A stretch of DNA of 64,000 bases from Zea mays (GCF_902167145.1 NC_050098.1:37876501-37940500); one strand, 5' to 3'. Shown: positions 53,093 through 64,000, counted from the stretch's first letter. Made by a program: numbers and translations. Notes: generated from the letters alone by a model not told the origin.

Positions 53093-55780
53093 ATGTCGGG
53101 AGATCACGCCAAGAAGGAGATGGAGACCGGCGAAAAGCCCACTACAAGCCACGGGAGCACTTCATCGGAAGAGTCCCGCACCAAAAGGAGGGAGAAGAAG
53201 AAGAGCTCCTCCAACAAAGGGAAGGAGAAGAAATCTTCTTCTCATCACAAAGAGAAGAAGGAAAAATCTTCTTCCCACAAGCCGCATCGGAAAGGCGACA
53301 AGCACAAGAGGATGAGGAAGGTGGTCTACTACGAGACCGACACTTCATCAACATCGACCTCCGACTCCGATGCGCCCTCCGTCACTTCTAAGCGCCAAGA
53401 GCGCAAGAAGTATAGTAAGATCCCCCTACGTTACCCTCGCATTTCCAAACATACACCTTTACTTTCCGTCCCATTAGGCAAACCACCAACATTTGATGGT
53501 GAAGATTACGCTAGGTGGAGCGATTTAATGCGATTTCATCTAACCTCGCTCCACAAAAGCATATGGGATGTTGTTGAGTTTGGCGCGCAGGTACCATCCG
53601 TAGGGGATGAGGACTATGATGAGGATGAAGTGGCCCAAATCGAGCACTTCAACTCTCAAGCAACAACAATACTCCTCGCCTCTCTAAGTAGAGAGGAGTA
53701 TAACAAAGTACAAGGGTTAAAGAGCGCCAAGGAGATTTGGGATGTACTCAAAACCGCGCACGAGGGAGACGAGCTCACCAAGATCACCAAGCGGGAAACG
53801 ATCGAGGGGGAGCTCGGTCGGTTCCGGCTTCACAAAGGAGAGGAGCCACAACACATGTACAACCAGCTCAAGACTTTGGTGAACCAAGTGCGCAACCTCG
53901 GGAGCAAGAAGTGGGACGATCACGAAGTGGTAAATGTTATTTTAAGATCTCTCATTTTTCTTAATCCCACTCAAGTTCAATTGATTCGTGGTAATCCTAG
54001 ATATACTAAAATGACCCCCGAGGAAGTTATCGGGCATTTTGTAAGTTTTGAGTGCATGATAGAAGGCTCGAGGAAAATCAACGAGCTTGGCGACTCATCC
54101 GAAGCCCAACCCGTTGCATTCAAGGCAACGGAGGAGAAGAAGGAGGAGGCTACACCAAGTCGACAACCAATCGACGCCTCCAAGCTCGACAATGAGGAAA
54201 TGGCGCTCGTCATCAAGAGCTTCCGCCAAATCCTCAAACAAAGGAGGGGGAAAGACTACAAGTCCCGCTCCAAGAAGGTTTGCTACAAGTGTGGTAAGCC
54301 CGGTCATTTTATTGCTAAATGTCCTATATCTAGTGACAGTGACCGAGGTGACGACAAGAAGGGGAGACGAAAGGAAAAGAAGAGGTATTACAAGAAGAAG
54401 GGCGGCGATGCCCATGTTTGTCGCGAGTGGGACTCCGACGAGAGCTCAAGCGACTCCTCCGACGACGAGGACGCCGCCAACATCGCCGTCACCAAGGGAC
54501 TCCTCTTCCCCAACGTCGGCCACAAGTGCCTCATGGCAAAGGACGGCAAAAAGAAGGTTAAATCTAAATCCTCCACTAAATATGAATCCTCTAGTGATGA
54601 CAATGCTAGTGATGAGGAAGATAATTTGCGTTCCCTTTTTGCCAACCTTAACATAGCTCAAAAAGAAAAATTGAATGAATTGGTTAGTGCTATTCATGAA
54701 AAGGACGACCTTTTGGATTCCCAAGAGGATTGTCTAATTAAAGAAAACAAAAAACATGTTAAGGTTAAAAAGGCTTATGCTCTAGAAGTAGAAAAATGTG
54801 AAAAATTATCTAGTGAGCTAAGCACTTGCCGTGAAATAATTGACAACCTTAGGAATGAAAATGCTATTTTAAATGCTAAGGTTGATTCTCATGTTTGTGA
54901 TGTTTCAATTTCCACTCCTAGAGATAATAATGATGATTTGCTTGCTAGGATTGAAGAATTGAACATTTCTCTTGCTAGCCTTAGAGTAGAAAATGAAAAG
55001 TTGATTACTAAGGCTAAAGAACTAGATGTTTGCAATGTTACAATTTCTGACCTTAGAACTAAAAATGATATGCTGCATGCTAAGGTTGTAGAATTAAAAT
55101 CTTGCAAACCCTCTACATCTATTGTTGAGCATGTATCTATTTGTACTAGATGTAGAAATGTTGATATTGATGCTATTCATGATCACATGATTTTAATTAA
55201 GCAACAAAATGATCATATAGCTAAACTAGATGCTAAAATTGCCGAGCACAACTTAGAAAATGAGAAATTTAAATTTGCTCGTAGCATGCTTTATAATGGG
55301 AGACGCCCTGGCATCAAGGATGGCATTGGCTTCCAAAGGGGAGACAATGTCAAACTTAATGCCCCTCCTAAGAACTTGTCTAACTTTGTTAAGGGCAAAG
55401 CTCCCATGCCTCAGGATAACGAGGGTTACATTTTATACCCTGCCGGCTATCCTGAGAGCAAAATTAGGAAGATTCATTCTAGGAAGTCTCACTCTGGCCC
55501 TAATCATGCTTTTATGTATAAGGGTGAGACATCTAGTTCTAGGCAACCAACCCATGCTAAGTTGCCTAAGAAGAAAATTCCTAATGCATCAAATGATCAT
55601 GCCATTTCATTTAAAACTTTTGATGCATCTTATGTGCTTACTAGCAAATCCGGCAAGGTAGTTGCCAAATTTGTTGGGGGCAAACACAAGGGCTCCAAGA
55701 CTTGTGTTTGGGTACCCAAAGTTCTTGTTTCTAATGCCAAAGGACCCAAAACCGTTTGGGTACCTAAAGTCAAGAACTAA
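53093..55780 (+). CDS. gag: element C Gag, intact
   Basis: 895 aa, nucleocapsid/structural precursor that packages element RNA. Start MSGDHAKKEMETGEK; the ATG at 53093 is the first after the primer-binding site and is conserved in A. Lys/Ser-rich leader (about 20-80), Copia gag core with PLRYPRISKHTPLLSVPLGK (about 115-135), WDVLKTAHEGDEL and RFRLHKGEEPQHMYNQLK, CCHC zinc knuckle CYKCGKPGHFIAKC (about 397-410), basic and acidic stretches, then repeated coiled-coil segments (about 520-730) and a C-terminal GSKTCVWVPKVL / PKTVWVPKVKN pair. The long coiled-coil-bearing gag is typical of Sireviruses. Ends at TAA 55778-55780. Confidence 0.92.
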   Translation: MSGDHAKKEMETGEKPTTSHGSTSSEESRTKRREKKKSSSNKGKEKKSSSHHKEKKEKSSSHKPHRKGDKHKRMRKVVYYETDTSSTSTSDSDAPSVTSKRQERKKYSKIPLRYPRISKHTPLLSVPLGKPPTFDGEDYARWSDLMRFHLTSLHKSIWDVVEFGAQVPSVGDEDYDEDEVAQIEHFNSQATTILLASLSREEYNKVQGLKSAKEIWDVLKTAHEGDELTKITKRETIEGELGRFRLHKGEEPQHMYNQLKTLVNQVRNLGSKKWDDHEVVNVILRSLIFLNPTQVQLIRGNPRYTKMTPEEVIGHFVSFECMIEGSRKINELGDSSEAQPVAFKATEEKKEEATPSRQPIDASKLDNEEMALVIKSFRQILKQRRGKDYKSRSKKVCYKCGKPGHFIAKCPISSDSDRGDDKKGRRKEKKRYYKKKGGDAHVCREWDSDESSSDSSDDEDAANIAVTKGLLFPNVGHKCLMAKDGKKKVKSKSSTKYESSSDDNASDEEDNLRSLFANLNIAQKEKLNELVSAIHEKDDLLDSQEDCLIKENKKHVKVKKAYALEVEKCEKLSSELSTCREIIDNLRNENAILNAKVDSHVCDVSISTPRDNNDDLLARIEELNISLASLRVENEKLITKAKELDVCNVTISDLRTKNDMLHAKVVELKSCKPSTSIVEHVSICTRCRNVDIDAIHDHMILIKQQNDHIAKLDAKIAEHNLENEKFKFARSMLYNGRRPGIKDGIGFQRGDNVKLNAPPKNLSNFVKGKAPMPQDNEGYILYPAGYPESKIRKIHSRKSHSGPNHAFMYKGETSSSRQPTHAKLPKKKIPNASNDHAISFKTFDASYVLTSKSGKVVAKFVGGKHKGSKTCVWVPKVLVSNAKGPKTVWVPKVKN

Positions 55781-55793
55781 AATTGTTTTGTAG

Positions 55794-58700
55794 GTTTATG
55801 CATCCGGGGGCTCAAGTTGGATACTCGATAGCGGGTGCACAAACCACATGACAGGGGAGAAAAGGATGTTCTCCTCATATGAGAAAAACCAAGATCCCCA
55901 ACGAGCTATCACATTCGGGGATGGAAATCAAGGTTTGGTCAAAGGTCTTGGTAAAATTGCTATATCTCCTGACCATTCCATTTCCAATGTTTTTCTTGTA
56001 GATTCCTTAGATTACAACTTGCTTTCCGTTTCTCAATTATGTCAAATGGGCTACAACTGTCTATTCACTGATGTTGGTGTCACTGTCTTTAGAAGAAGTG
56101 ATGATTCAATAGCATTTAAGGGAGTGTTAGAGGGTCAGCTATACTTGGTAGATTTTGATAGAGCTGAACTCGACACTTGCTTAATTGCTAAGACTAACAT
56201 GGGTTGGCTCTGGCATCGTCGACTAGCCCATGTTGGGATGAAGAATCTTCATAAGCTTCTAAAGGGAGAGCACATTTTAGGATTAACAAATGTTCATTTT
56301 GAGAAAGACAGGATTTGTAGCGCATGCCAGGCAGGGAAGCAAGTTGGAGTCCATCACCCACACAAGAACATCATGACGACCGACAGGCCGCTTGAGCTAC
56401 TCCACATGGATCTATTCGGCCCGATTGCTTACATAAGCATCGGCGGGAGTAAGTATTGTCTTGTTATTGTGGATGATTATTCTCGCTTCACTTGGGTATT
56501 CTTTTTACAGGAAAAATCTCAAACCCAAGAGACCTTAAAAGGATTCTTGAGACGGGCTCAAAATGAGTTCGCCTTAAGGATCAAGAAAATAAGAAGCGAC
56601 AACGGGACGGAGTTCAAGAACTCTCAAATTGAAAGCTTCCTTGAGGAGGAGGGCATCAAGCATGAGTTCTCTTCTCCCTACACGCCACAACAAAATGGTG
56701 TAGTGGAGAGGAAGAATCGAACTCTTTTGGACATGGCAAGAACCATGCTTAATGAGTACAAGACACCGGACCGGTTTTGGGCCGAAGCAGTCAACACCGC
56801 CTGCTACGCCATCAACCGGTTATATCTTCACCGAATCCTCAAGAAGACATCATATGAACTCCTAACCGGTAAAAAGCCCAACATTTCATACTTTAGAGTT
56901 TTTGGTAGCAAATGCTTTATTCTTGTTAAAAGAGGTAGAAAATCTAAATTTGCTCCTAAAACTGTAGAAGGCTTTTTACTTGGTTATGACTCAAACACAA
57001 GGGCATATAGGGTCTTTAACAAGTCCACTGGACTAGTTGAAGTCTCATGTGACGTTGTGTTTGATGAAACTAACGGCTCTCAAGTAGAGCAAGTTGATCT
57101 TGATGAGATAGGTGAAGAACAGGCTCCATGCATCGCGCTAAGGAACATGTCCATCGGGGATGTGTGTCCTAAGGAATCCGAAGAGCCTCCAAATGCACAA
57201 GATCAACCGTCCTCCTCCATGCAAGCATCTCCACCAACTCAAAATGAGGATGAGGCTCAAGTTGATGAAGGGCAAAATCAAGAAGATGAGCCACCTCAAG
57301 ATAATGGCAATGATCAAGGGGGAGATGCAAATGATCAAGAAAAGGAGGATGAGGAAGAATCAAGACCGCCACACCCAAGAGTCCACCAAGCAATCCAACG
57401 AGATCACCCCGTCGACACCATCCTCGGCGACATTCATAAGGGGGTAACTACTCGATCTCGGGTTGCTCATTTTTGTGAACATTACTCTTTTGTTTCCTCT
57501 ATTGAGCCACACAGGGTAGAGGAAGCTCTCCAAGATTCGGATTGGGTGGTGGCGATGCAAGAGGAGCTCAACAATTTCACGAGGAATGAGGTCTGGCATT
57601 TAGTTCCACGTCCTAACCAAAATGTTGTAGGAACCAAATGGGTCTTCCGCAACAAGCAAGATGAGCATGGTGTGGTGACAAGGAACAAAGCTCGACTCGT
57701 AGCCAAAGGGTATTCACAAGTCGAAGGTTTGGATTTCGGTGAAACCTATGCACCCGTAGCTAGGCTTGAGTCAATTCGCATATTATTGGCCTATGCTACT
57801 TACCATGGCTTTAAGCTCTATCAAATGGACGTGAAAAGTGCCTTCCTCAATGGACCGATCAAGGAAGAGGTCTATGTTGAGCAACCTCCCGGCTTTGAAG
57901 ACAGTGAGTATCCTAATCATGTCTATAGGCTCTCTAAGGCGCTTTATGGGCTCAAGCAAGCCCCAAGAGCATGGTATGAATGCCTTAGAGATTTCCTTAT
58001 TGCTAATGGCTTCAAAGTCGGCAAGGCCGATCCTACACTCTTTACTAAAACTCTTGAAAATGACTTGTTTGTATGCCAAATTTATGTTGATGATATTATA
58101 TTTGGGTCTACTAACGAGTCTACATGTGAAGAGTTTAGTAGGATCATGACACAGAAATTCGAGATGTCGATGATGGGGGAGTTGAAGTATTTTCTAGGAT
58201 TCCAAGTCAAGCAACTCCAAGAGGGCACCTTCATTAGCCAAACGAAGTACACTCAAGACATTCTTGCTAAGTTTGGGATGAAGGATGCCAAACCCATCAA
58301 GACACCCATGGGAACTAATGGGCATCTCGACCTCGACACGGGAGGTAAGTCCGTGGATCAAAAGGTATACCGGTCGATGATTGGTTCATTGCTTTATTTA
58401 TGTGCATCTCGACCGGACATTATGCTTTCCGTTTGCATGTGTGCAAGATTCCAATCCGACCCTAAGGAATCCCACCTTACGGCCGTAAAACGAATCTTGA
58501 GATATTTGGCTTATACCCCTAAGTTTGGGCTTTGGTACCCTCGGGGATCCACATTTGATTTACTTGGTTATTCGGATGCCGATTGGGCGGGGTGCAAAAT
58601 CAATAGGAAGAGCACATCGGGGACTTGCCAGTTCTTGGGAAGATCCTTGGTGTCTTGGGCTTCAAAGAAGCAAAATTCGGTCGCTCTTTCCACCGCCGAA

Positions 58701-59039
58701 GCCGAGTACATTGCCGCAGGACATTGTTGCGCGCAATTGCTTTGGATGAGGCAAACCCTGCGGGACTACGGTTACAAATTAACCAAAGTCCCTTTGCTAT
58801 GTGATAATGAGAGTGCAATTAAAATGGCCGACAATCCCGTCGAGCATAGCCGCACTAAGCACATAGCCATTCGGTATCATTTTCTTAGGGATCACCAACA
58901 AAAGGGGGATATCGAGATTTCTTACATTAATACTAAAGATCAATTAGCCGATATCTTTACCAAGCCACTTGATGAACAATCTTTTACCAGACTTAGGCAT
59001 GAGCTCAATATTCTTGATTCTAGAAATTTCTTTTGCTAA
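55794..59039 (+). CDS. pol: element C Pol (PR-INT-RT-RH), intact
   Basis: About 1081 aa open frame in the +1 frame relative to gag. The first in-frame ATG (55848) lies after the protease Asp codon (55827-55829, LDSGCTNHM), so translation must begin upstream, by frameshift or on a spliced RNA; 55794 is the first codon after a TAG. Integrase: [13 protein letters not shown] ... CSACQAGK zinc motif, Asp of [10 protein letters not shown], Asp of IRSDNGTEF, Glu of [39 protein letters not shown]. RNase [40 protein letters not shown], ending TKPLDEQSF. No disabling change seen. Confidence 0.9.
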   Translation, partial: VYASGGSSWILDSGCTNHMTGEKRMFSSYEKNQDPQRAITFGDGNQGLVKGLGKIAISPDHSISNVFLVDSLDYNLLSVSQLCQMGYNCLFTDVGVTVFRRSDDSIAFKGVLEGQLYLVDFDRAELDTCLIAKTNMGWLWHRRLAHVGMKNLHKLLKGEHILGLTNVHFEKDRICSACQAGKQVGVHHPHKNIMTTDRPLELLHMDLFGPIAYISIGGSKYCLVIVDDYSRFTWVFFLQEKSQTQETLKGFLRRAQNEFALRIKKIRSDNGTEFKNSQIESFLEEEGIKHEFSSPYTPQQNGVVERKNRTLLDMARTMLNEYKTPDRFWAEAVNTACYAINRLYLHRILKKTSYELLTGKKPNISYFRVFGSKCFILVKRGRKSKFAPKTVEGFLLGYDSNTRAYRVFNKSTGLVEVSCDVVFDETNGSQVEQVDLDEIGEEQAPCIALRNMSIGDVCPKESEEPPNAQDQPSSSMQASPPTQNEDEAQVDEGQNQEDEPPQDNGNDQGGDANDQEKEDEEESRPPHPRVHQAIQRDHPVDTILGDIHKGVTTRSRVAHFCEHYSFVSSIEPHRVEEALQDSDWVVAMQEELNNFTRNEVWHLVPRPNQNVVGTKWVFRNKQDEHGVVTRNKARLVAKGYSQVEGLDFGETYAPVARLESIRILLAYATYHGFKLYQMDVKSAFLNGPIKEEVYVEQPPGFEDSEYPNHVYRLSKALYGLKQAPRAWYECLRDFLIANGFKVGKADPTLFTKTLENDLFVCQIYVDDIIFGSTNESTCEEFSRIMTQKFEMSMMGELKYFLGFQVKQLQEGTFISQTKYTQDILAKFGMKDAKPIKTPMGTNGHLDLDTGGKSVDQKVYRSMIGSLLYLCASRPDIMLSVCMCARFQSDPKESHLTAVKRILRYLAYTPKFGLWYPRGSTFDLLGYSDADWAGCKINRKSTSGTCQFLGRSLVSWASKKQNSVALSTAEAEYIAAGHCCAQLLWMRQTLRDYGYKLTKVPLLCDNESAIKMADNPVEHSRTKHIAIRYHFLRDHQQKGDIEISYINTKDQLADIFTKPLDEQSFTRLRHELNILDSRNFFC

Positions 59040-59924
59040 GCTTGCACACATAGCTCATTTGAATACCTTTGATCATATCTCTTCTATATGCTATGACTAA
59101 TGTGTTTTCAAGTCTATTTCAAACCAAGTCATAGGTATATTGAAAGGGAATTGGAGTCTTCGGCGAAGAAAAAGGCTTCCACTCCGTAACTCATACTTCG
59201 CCACCACTCCGAGCAACTCTCTCTTCTTTGGGGGAGAAATGAGCATCAAGGAAAAGGACTTCATCCTTGGGGGAGAGAGTAAAAGCTCAAACGCAAAAGG
59301 ACCGGATTTCGTCTTTGGTATAATCTTAACTCATTCATTTATGACCAAAGAGGAGGAACTTACTTCAAGGGCTCTAATGATTCCGTTTTTGGCGATTCAT
59401 GCCAAAAAGGGGGAGAAATGAGCCCAAAGCAAAAGGACCGCACCACCACCACCAAATTCAAAAACTTAGTGCTTTCCAAAAGTCTTTATCATTTGGTATC
59501 CTATTGTGTTCAAAAGGGGGAGAAAGTAGTATTTCAAAAATGGTATATCAAAACCCTCTTGAACACTAAGAGGTGGATCTCTTTTAGGGGGAGTTTTGTT
59601 TAGTCAAAGGAAAAGCATTTGAAATAGGGGGAGACAATTTCAAATCTTGAAAATGCTTTGCAAACTCTTATTCATTTACCTTTGACTATTTGCAAAAGAT
59701 CTTTGAAATGGATTTACAAAAAGAATTTGCAAAAACAAAACATGTGGTGCAAACGTGGTCCAAAATGTTATATAAGAAAGAAACATTCCTTGCATATCTT
59801 GTAAGTAGTTATATTGGCTTAATTCCAAGTAACCTTTTCACTTACATTATGCAAACTAGTTCAATTATGCACTTCTCTATTTGCTTTGGTTTGTGTTGGC
59901 ATCAATCACCAAAAAGGGGGAGAT
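59040..59924 (+). other. 3' non-coding region of element C with multiple polypurine tracts
   Basis: No env-like frame is supported. GGGGGAGA tracts stand near 59231, 59269, 59409, 59516, 59588, 59627 and 59915; the last (AAAAAGGGGGAGAT) abuts the 3' LTR. At 59141 the string TGAAAGGGAATTGG imitates the LTR start. Confidence 0.75.
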
Positions 59925-61244
59925 TGAAAGGGAATTAGGCTTACACCTAGTTCCTATATAATTTTGGTGGTTGAATTGCCCAACACAAATCTTTGGACTA
60001 ACTTGTTTGCCCAAGTGTATAGTATATACAGGTGTAAAAGGTTCACACTTAGCCAATAAAAAGACCAAGTTTTGGATTCAACAAAGGAGCAAAGGGGCAA
60101 CCGAAGGCACCCCTGGTCTGGCGCACCGGACTGTCCGGTGTGCCACCGGACAGTGAACAGTACCTGTCCGGTGCACCAGGGGACTCAGACTCCAACTCGC
60201 CACCTTCGGGAAATTCCAAGGCGACTCGGCTATAATTCACCGGACTGTCCGGTGTACACCGGACAGTGTCCGGTGCGCCAAGGGAAGTCGGCCTCAGGAA
60301 CTCGCCAGCCTCGGGTTCGCGCGGCAGCCGCTCCGCTAAAATTCACCGGACTGTCCGGTGTGCACCGGACTGTCCGGTGTGCCAGCGGAGCAACGTCTCT
60401 CTGCGGCGCCAACGGCTCCCTGCGGTGCATTTATTGCGCGCGCAGCGCGCGCAGACGTCAGGCACGCCCATGCCGGTGCACCGGACATCAAACAGTACAT
60501 GTCCGGTGTGCACCGGACACCCAGGAGGGCCCACAAGTCAGAAGCTCCAACGGTCAGAATCCAACGGCAGTGATGACGTGGCAGGGGCACCGGACTGTCC
60601 GGTGTGCACCGGACTGTCCGGTGCGCCATCGAGCAGACGCCTCCAGCCAACGGTCAAGTTTGGTGGTTGGGGCTATAAATACCCCAACCACCCCACCATT
60701 CATTGCATCCAAGTTTTCCACTTCTCAACTACTACAAGAGCTCTAGCATTCAATTCTAGACACACTAAAGAGATCAAATCCTCTACAATTCCACACAAAG
60801 CCCTAGTGACTAGTGAGAGTGATTTGCCGTGTTCATTTGAGCTCTTGCGCTTGGATTGCTTCTTTTCTTTCTCACTTGTTCTTGAGATCACACTCCATTG
60901 TAATCAAGGCAAGAGGCACCAATTGTGTGGTGGCCCTTGCGGGGAAGTTTTGTTCCCGGCTTTGATTAGAGAAGAGAAGCTCACTCGGTCCGAGGGACCG
61001 TTTGAGAGAGGGAAGGGTTGAAAGAGACCCGGCCTTTGTGGCCTCCTCAACGGGGAGTAGGTTTGCAAGAACCGAACCTCGATAAAACAAATCTCCGTGT
61101 CTCTCTTGCTTATTCGCTTGGGATTTGTTTTGCGCCCTCTCTCTCGGACTCATTTATATTTCTAACGCTAACCCGGCTTGTAGTTGTGTTTATATTTGTA
61201 AATTTCAGTTTCGCCCTATTCACCCCCCCTCTAGGCGACTATCA
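59925..61244 (+). repeat. 3' LTR of element C
   Basis: 1320 bp; all positions inspected match the 5' LTR at an offset of 8200 bp. TATAAAT at 60674-60680. It is followed by AGGTT and the resumption of element D's gag. Confidence 0.93.
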
Positions 61245-62984
61245 AGGTTGTCGTCGTCCGTCCCACCCAGTTGGCAGGCAAGGCGGTAGTCCGCGAGCCA
61301 CAGTTCCGGTCTCGTTTCCCCCGAGTACTTCGTGATAGTAGTCGGGGGTCGGAACCTGGTCGGGAATGGCGCCCGTCGGATGGCCCGACTGAAGGCCTGC
61401 GGACCGGGTGGTTCGGGCGAGGGACTCCGATCCTCCCCGCTGTCGTAGCGCCCCCCACGCCTGGGGTGGTAGCCTCGGCGCACCCTTTCGTCGAGGTGGG
61501 CCCGACGGTCGCGTCGATGGTGCTCGTTGCCGAGGTGGCCCGGGGCCGCAGGCGCGGTGTTGCGCGTGCGCCCGGTGTAGACCGAGGCTTCCCGCATGAA
61601 TCGGGAAGTCGCGGCATGAGGTTCCGAGGGATATCCCTGCCTTCGGGAGGCAGTGCTCTCGGCCCGTCGGGCCGCAGCGCCTTCCAGGAGATTCTTGAGC
61701 TCTCCCTGGATTCGCCGACCCTCGGTGGTTGATGGCTCCGGCATCGCGCGGAGGAGCATCGCTGCGGCTGCCAGGTTCTGACCAACCCCGCTGGATGCGG
61801 GCGGCGGTCTGACCCTGACATCGTTGGCGACGCGGTGCTGGAGACCTTGGGGCAGGTGACGTATTTCTCCGGCCAGGGGTTGGCCCGCCCATACCTGCCC
61901 GACGTCTCGACGGATCGGCTCAAGCGCTCCTGTTCCCTCGTTGAGCCTGGCCGGCGCCTCGCGGACTTGCTCGAGTTGTGGGTCGTAACCCCCCGCCGGA
62001 GCGGGGACCACAGCTAGCTCCCGTGGGATGTCGGCGCGAGGCACCGGCCTAGGAAGATCACCGTCCTCCGGCATGCCGAGATGGTTGCCTTCGGAGGGAT
62101 CCCCTAGCTCGATGTGGAAACATTCGCGGCTTGGGCCGCAGCTCTCGTCGCCAAGGCTGCGGCTTCCGTCGGAACAGTCGGAGAGGCAGTAGTCACATGC
62201 GGTCATGAAGTCCCGCATGGCACTGGGGTTGCCAAGTCCGGAGAAATCCCAACAGACGCTGGGATCGTCATCTTCCTCGGACCCAGAGGGCCCGTAGGTC
62301 GAGACGTCCGTCAGTCGGTCCCAAGGCGACCGCATACGAAACCCCAGTGGGGTTGCACTCGCCTCAATGAGAGCGCCCGCCAAAGCGAGGTCGTTTGGCG
62401 GGTTGAGGCCGAGTCGAAATGACGTAAGATGGGAGTTAGTCGGTACCTTTTGGTCGACGAGGAGCGACGTAGTCACATCGGGGACTGGTTGCACCGTCAT
62501 CTCAGGTACGAGGGCGACGTCCTGCAGGCTTTCCGCGAGCGCGCCGGCGTCGTCTTCTTGCTCGGGGTCAGCGTGTCGCGGGGGGACGGCGCTTGCCTTC
62601 GTCTTGAACGCGGGGTCGACGTCCGGTGTGCCTTCCGTTGGGGCGCCGGGGGCGTCGATTCGCTCGACGGCCAACGAAGCGCGGCCTCCCGCTTGGCCTT
62701 GATGGCCCCGCCTCCTCCTCCGTTGGCGGGGGAGAGAACGGAGCGAGCTCGAATGTTGATCTTCCACCACGCGGGGAAGATGTCGTCGATTCCGCCGCCG
62801 GCGGGCGGGTTGTCGGCCGCCATTGTCGTTGTCGTGCGGCGGTGGAAGAAGTATCATGCCGTAGCTGCCGTCGAAGGACATGAACTCAAGAGTCCCGAAA
62901 CGAAGCACCGCCCCGGGCCGGAGAGGTTGCTGGAGACTGCCCATCTGGAGCTTGACGGGGAGCTGTTCGTCAGCACGCAGCAGG

Positions 62985-63003
62985 CCCCTACCTGGCGCGC
63001 CAA
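62985..63003 (-). promoter_or_regulatory. primer-binding site of element D
   Basis: On the minus strand TTGGCGCGCCAGGTAGGGG, identical to that of Flip1 and one base inside the 5' LTR boundary at 63005. Confidence 0.75.
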
Positions 63004-63004
63004 C

Positions 63005-64000
63005 TGTCGGCGTTTCGAGACAGGGGGGTCCCTAAGCCGACGAGTGAGTGTGCTGCGTGCCCCAGCCCAGATGGGTCGAGCGCGTGGGCGAGCGCGAAGG
63101 GGGGAGAGGCGAGGTGGCCGGAGTCGAGCGTGAGAGAGGTGGAAGTCCCGCGGCCTTCGTGTTCGTCCCGCGCCCAGGTCGGGTGCGCTTGCAGTAGGGG
63201 GGTTACAAGCGTCCACGCGGGTGAGGGAAGCGAGCGGCCCCAAGAGAGCGCCTGTCCCGTCCTCGGTCCCGCGCGGCCAACCTTCTCTAAGAAGGCCCTG
63301 GTCCTCCCTTTTATAGTCGTAAGGAGAGGATCCAGGTGTACAATGGGGGGTGTAGCAGAGTGCTACGTGTCTAGCGGAGAGAGAGCTAGCGCCCTAGGTA
63401 CATGCCAATGTGGCAGCCGGAGAGGTCTTGGCACCTTGCTGGCGTGATGTCGTGGCTGTCGGAGGTGCGACGGAGCCTGGCGGAGGGACAGCTGTTGGAG
63501 CGGTCGAGTCCTTGCTGACGTCGCCCTGCTTCCGTAAGAGAGCTGGGGGCCGCCGTCGTCACAGAGCTCGTGGAGCGCCATCATTGCCCATCCGGCGGAG
63601 CTGGCCGGATGGGACGCCGGTCTTGTTCTCCGTAACCCGAGTCGATTTGGGGTAGGATGATGATGGCGCTTCCTGTTGACGTGGTGGGCCTGTGCCCTAG
63701 GCAGGGTGACGTGGGGGCTCCTCCGAAGCCGAGGTTGAGTCTGTCTTCTGTTGCCGAGGCCGAGTCCGAGCCATGGGGTCGGGCGAGGCGGAGGTCGTCC
63801 GGCCGAGGCCAGGGCGGAGTCCGAGCCCTGGGGTCGGGCGAGGCGGAGTTTCGTCGTCTTCCGGGTCTTAGCCCGAGTCCGAGCCCTGGGGTCGGGCGGA
63901 GCGGAGTTCGCCGTCTTCCGGGTCTTAGCCCGAGTCCAAGCCCTGGGGTCGGGCGGAGCGGAGTTCGCCGTCTTCCGGGTCTTAGCCCGAGTCCGAGCCC
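63005..64000 (-). repeat. 5' LTR of element D, truncated by the window end
   Basis: Matches 43087-44080 with about eight substitutions. The TATAAAA complement is at 63309-63315, and the 57-bp array begins near 63820. The rest of the LTR and D's right target duplication lie outside the window. Confidence 0.85.

Larger units (their letters stand above)
51725..61244 (+). mobile_element. element C: intact, very young Sirevirus (Copia, Opie type)
   Basis: 9520 bp between perfect TSDs AGGTT (51720-51724, 61245-61249). Both LTRs are 1320 bp and I found no difference between them. Primer-binding site, gag (895 aa) and pol (about 1081 aa) are open, catalytic motifs are present, and the polypurine tract is intact. 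It is inserted in element D's gag and is the last insertion in the stack. This is the best candidate in the window for a currently mobile element. Confidence 0.93.
50171..62944 (-). pseudogene. gag: element D gag-protease, open but split by element C
   Basis: Starts at the ATG at 62944 (MGSLQQPLRPG), runs to 61245, is interrupted by C, and resumes at 51724 until TAG at 50171-50173. Without C and one TSD the frame is uninterrupted, about 1080 aa. The gag domain (TRPELWLADYRLACQLGG, GESLRDYIRRFSKQ, KLGRKTPTRASELMD), CCHC-like PYHQGPVKHTLEEC and the protease region are recognisable. The active site reads LMDWGSCLNIIY where Flip1 has LMDGGSSLNIIY, so protease activity is doubtful. The terminal TAG is at the same codon as in Flip1. 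Confidence 0.85.
43087..64000 (-). mobile_element. element D: pol-deleted Tat-lineage LTR retrotransposon with antisense gene, split by C
   Basis: Minus orientation. 3' LTR at 43087-44828, 5' LTR from 63005 to beyond the window, primer-binding site complement at 62985-63003, purine-tract complement GTAGCCCCCGAGCC at 44829. The two LTR parts that can be compared (about 995 bp) differ at about eight positions. Gag-protease (62944 to 50171) resembles Flip1's. The frame then jumps near 50020-50031 from the segment before RT to the region after integrase, so RT, RNase H and integrase are absent. A spliced antisense gene occupies 46268-49594. D sits in A's gag, and C sits in D's gag. Confidence 0.88.

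Noticed and set aside
59040..59924. An envelope-like gene after pol in element C
   Set aside because: Some Sireviruses have one, but no frame longer than about 90 codons with a signal peptide or membrane segment exists here.

Overview
The window is nuclear DNA of a grass, most likely maize or another Zea. One ordinary host gene lies at the left. The rest is a nested stack of Sirevirus-type (Copia) and Tat-lineage (Ty3/Gypsy) LTR retrotransposons of the Opie/Ji and Flip/Xilon/Grande kind known from maize. No sequence outside transposable elements can be recognised to the right of about 30.14 kb.

Left, 1-11054: a duplicated ~200 bp repeat (2-680), AT-rich flank, then a complete 23-exon minus-strand gene (1519-10411) for a nuclear 5'-3' exoribonuclease of the XRN2/XRN3 type. 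I placed every splice junction and the reading frame closes to 1066 aa. Its introns hold several MITEs (Stowaway, Tourist-like and hAT-like) and a 20-nt poly(G) tract in the sense transcript. A further Stowaway MITE lies upstream.

Middle, 11055-30105: a Mutator-like element (MULE) with ~200 bp terminal inverted repeats and a 9-bp target duplication (7/9 match). Its decayed transposase is split by a solo Sirevirus-type LTR (element E, 11832-28273, TSD GATAC). E is itself split by a 14-kb Tat-lineage Gypsy element (called Flip1 here, 13824-27869, TSD ATTAT), which has gag, protease, RT, two RNase H domains and integrase but carries several stop codons.

Right, 30136-64000: a minus-oriented Tat fragment F (LTR plus a broken antisense gene) was hit by Sirevirus A. 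A's gag was then hit by Sirevirus B (33505-42444, TSD GAAAT, two stops) and by D, a minus-oriented Tat element (43087 to beyond the window end). D's gag was hit by Sirevirus C (51725-61244, TSD AGGTT). C has no LTR differences that I can see and open gag and pol, so it is very young.

The most unusual object is element D. It has lost RT, RNase H and integrase through one internal deletion, yet it keeps an open gag-protease frame (now split by C) and, antisense in its 3' region, a five-exon gene (46268-49594, about 999 aa) with intact GT-AG introns. The related element Flip1 carries unrelated DNA at the same position, so the site behaves like a cargo slot. Order of events inferred from nesting: MULE, then E, then Flip1; and F, then A, then B and D, then C.
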